Below the pieces are notes generated by a model that saw nothing but the letters and a program-made list of their open reading frames with translations, was not told the DNA's origin and ran no database searches. From Alteromonas sp. ALT199 (lineage in GTDB: Bacteria; Pseudomonadota; Gammaproteobacteria; Enterobacterales; Alteromonadaceae): a stretch of 64,000 nucleotides of DNA. Positions 63,581-64,000 of the stretch are shown in pieces. The translations under genes were made by a program, and so were the position numbers. The DNA lies in contig NZ_JAHHDX010000093.1 of NCBI RefSeq assembly GCF_018619335.1, positions 62,001 to 126,000 on the forward strand, given 5' to 3'. The first letter of the stretch is position 1; each line of letters opens with the position of its first letter.

Positions 63581-63868
63581 ATGTTTAAAATTCTGCGGGT
63601 TACGGGGAGCAGTATGTTGCCTTCGCTAAACGACGGTGACTTTGTCTGTGCAATGAAGTGGCCTTTTAGGTGGCTGCGTAGCGGGCAAATTGTGGTTGTA
63701 AAAAGCAGCACTTACGGCGTAATTATCAAACGGCTAGACGATGTTAACCCCAACGGTACGTTTACGTTAACGGGCGATAACAAGGTCCACTCTGTAAGCC
63801 GAGAAGCCATGGGTGAGTTTACTCGTGCTCAATTACTGGGGAAAGTTATCTATCATACCAGTGAGTAG
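63581..63868 (+). CDS. sodX: Nickel-type SOD maturation protease SodX (S26 family)
   Basis: A 95-residue signal-peptidase-like (S24/S26) enzyme that trims the SodN leader to expose the nickel-binding His. The catalytic Ser is Ser11 in GSSMLPSLNDGD and the general base is Lys50 in GVIIKRLDDV; LTGDN is the conserved late block. It is much shorter than LepB and has no membrane anchor, as expected for a cytoplasmic maturase. Its ATG directly follows the sodN stop codon, so the two are translationally coupled. It is the last gene of the cluster. Confidence 0.93.
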   Translation: MFKILRVTGSSMLPSLNDGDFVCAMKWPFRWLRSGQIVVVKSSTYGVIIKRLDDVNPNGTFTLTGDNKVHSVSREAMGEFTRAQLLGKVIYHTSE

Positions 63869-63915
63869 GTCTCCAAAATTAGCTTAGATTAGCGAGACGA
63901 CATCACTATTAAAAA

Positions 63916-63948
63916 AGCTCGCACGTTGCCTTAACAACTGTGCGAGCT
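63916..63948 (-). terminator. Intrinsic terminator for a leftward gene beyond the window
   Basis: AGCTCGCAC (63916-63924) pairs with GTGCGAGCT (63940-63948). Read on the minus strand it is followed by six Ts, while the plus strand has no T tract. So it most likely ends a gene coming from the right; it may also stop sodX transcription. Confidence 0.7.
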
Positions 63949-63968
63949 CTCCATTTGTTCTAAGAATG

Positions 63969-64000
63969 CTATTTCAGCGATTGTTTCTCAACGACTGTTT
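63969..64000 (-). CDS. Possible C-terminal end of a leftward gene, cut by window edge
   Basis: One minus-strand frame reads TVVEKQSLK and stops at TAG (63971-63969), just before the leftward terminator at 63916-63948. Only nine residues are visible, so no identity can be given. Confidence 0.3.
   Translation of the reverse strand, partial: TVVEKQSLK

Noticed and set aside
1-64000. Prophage, insertion sequence, CRISPR array, defence island, tRNA or rRNA
   Set aside because: No transposase, integrase, capsid, cas-like or restriction gene, no regularly spaced repeats and no tRNA-like cloverleaf noticed; MutH is a housekeeping repair nuclease and not a restriction enzyme.

Overview
The window looks like an ordinary chromosomal segment of a marine gammaproteobacterium of the Alteromonas type (order Alteromonadales). 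This rests on protein resemblance and gene order: tolC/nudF/yqiB/cpdA, rapA-rluA, mutH/rppH-ptsP-lgt-thyA, ygiM/ygiF-like and ftsB-ispD-ispF-truD-pcm-nlpD-rpoS are all arranged as in E. coli, with non-enteric genes between them. I see no insertion sequence, prophage, CRISPR array, tRNA or rRNA.

Layout. 1-4.8 kb: cpdA (cut by the edge), yqiB and nudF, divergent from tolC; a 50-residue ORF and a voltage-gated cation channel follow. 4.9-14 kb: a very long TPR lipoprotein (PrsT type), deaD, cysG, a secreted transglutaminase-like protein and a PIN-PhoH ATPase. 14.2-26.9 kb: a double solute-binding protein with no transporter, a secreted zinc peptidase, rapA-rluA, a DUF3530-like protein, a small unknown, an AmpG-like permease and a hybrid histidine kinase. 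26.9-34.4 kb: a tight minus-strand run, rppH-ptsP-tauE-lgt-thyA plus a REC-CheC/CheX protein and a PAS-GGDEF cyclase. 34.5-38.6 kb: mutH, a membrane protein with an AraC-like tail, a CYTH-CHAD protein and an SH3 protein. 38.8-47 kb: a five-gene efflux operon (outer-membrane factor, adaptor, RND pump, response regulator, kinase). 47.2-53.1 kb: putA and a Cache chemoreceptor. 53.5-61.2 kb: an AsmA-like protein, then the division/isoprenoid/stress block ftsB to rpoS. 61.3-63.9 kb: folA, and divergent from it a nickel superoxide dismutase cluster.

The most interesting region is the last. A Fur-like box precedes two small unknown genes, a 68-residue His-rich membrane peptide, sodN (Ni-SOD) and sodX (its leader peptidase). 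The two unknown proteins appear to be diverged copies of one helical fold. I infer an iron-regulated module that makes nickel SOD when iron is scarce, with nickel-handling or assembly factors that I cannot match to a named family.

Other notable points: a channel selectivity filter of calcium-channel type, an orphan fusion of two different solute-binding domains, an empty surE slot between truD and pcm, an in-frame 18-bp tandem repeat in rapA, and c-di-GMP/CheC-type signalling genes attached to the thyA operon. Several starts were moved from the longest possible ORF to a start supported by a ribosome-binding site or by family alignment; each case is stated.
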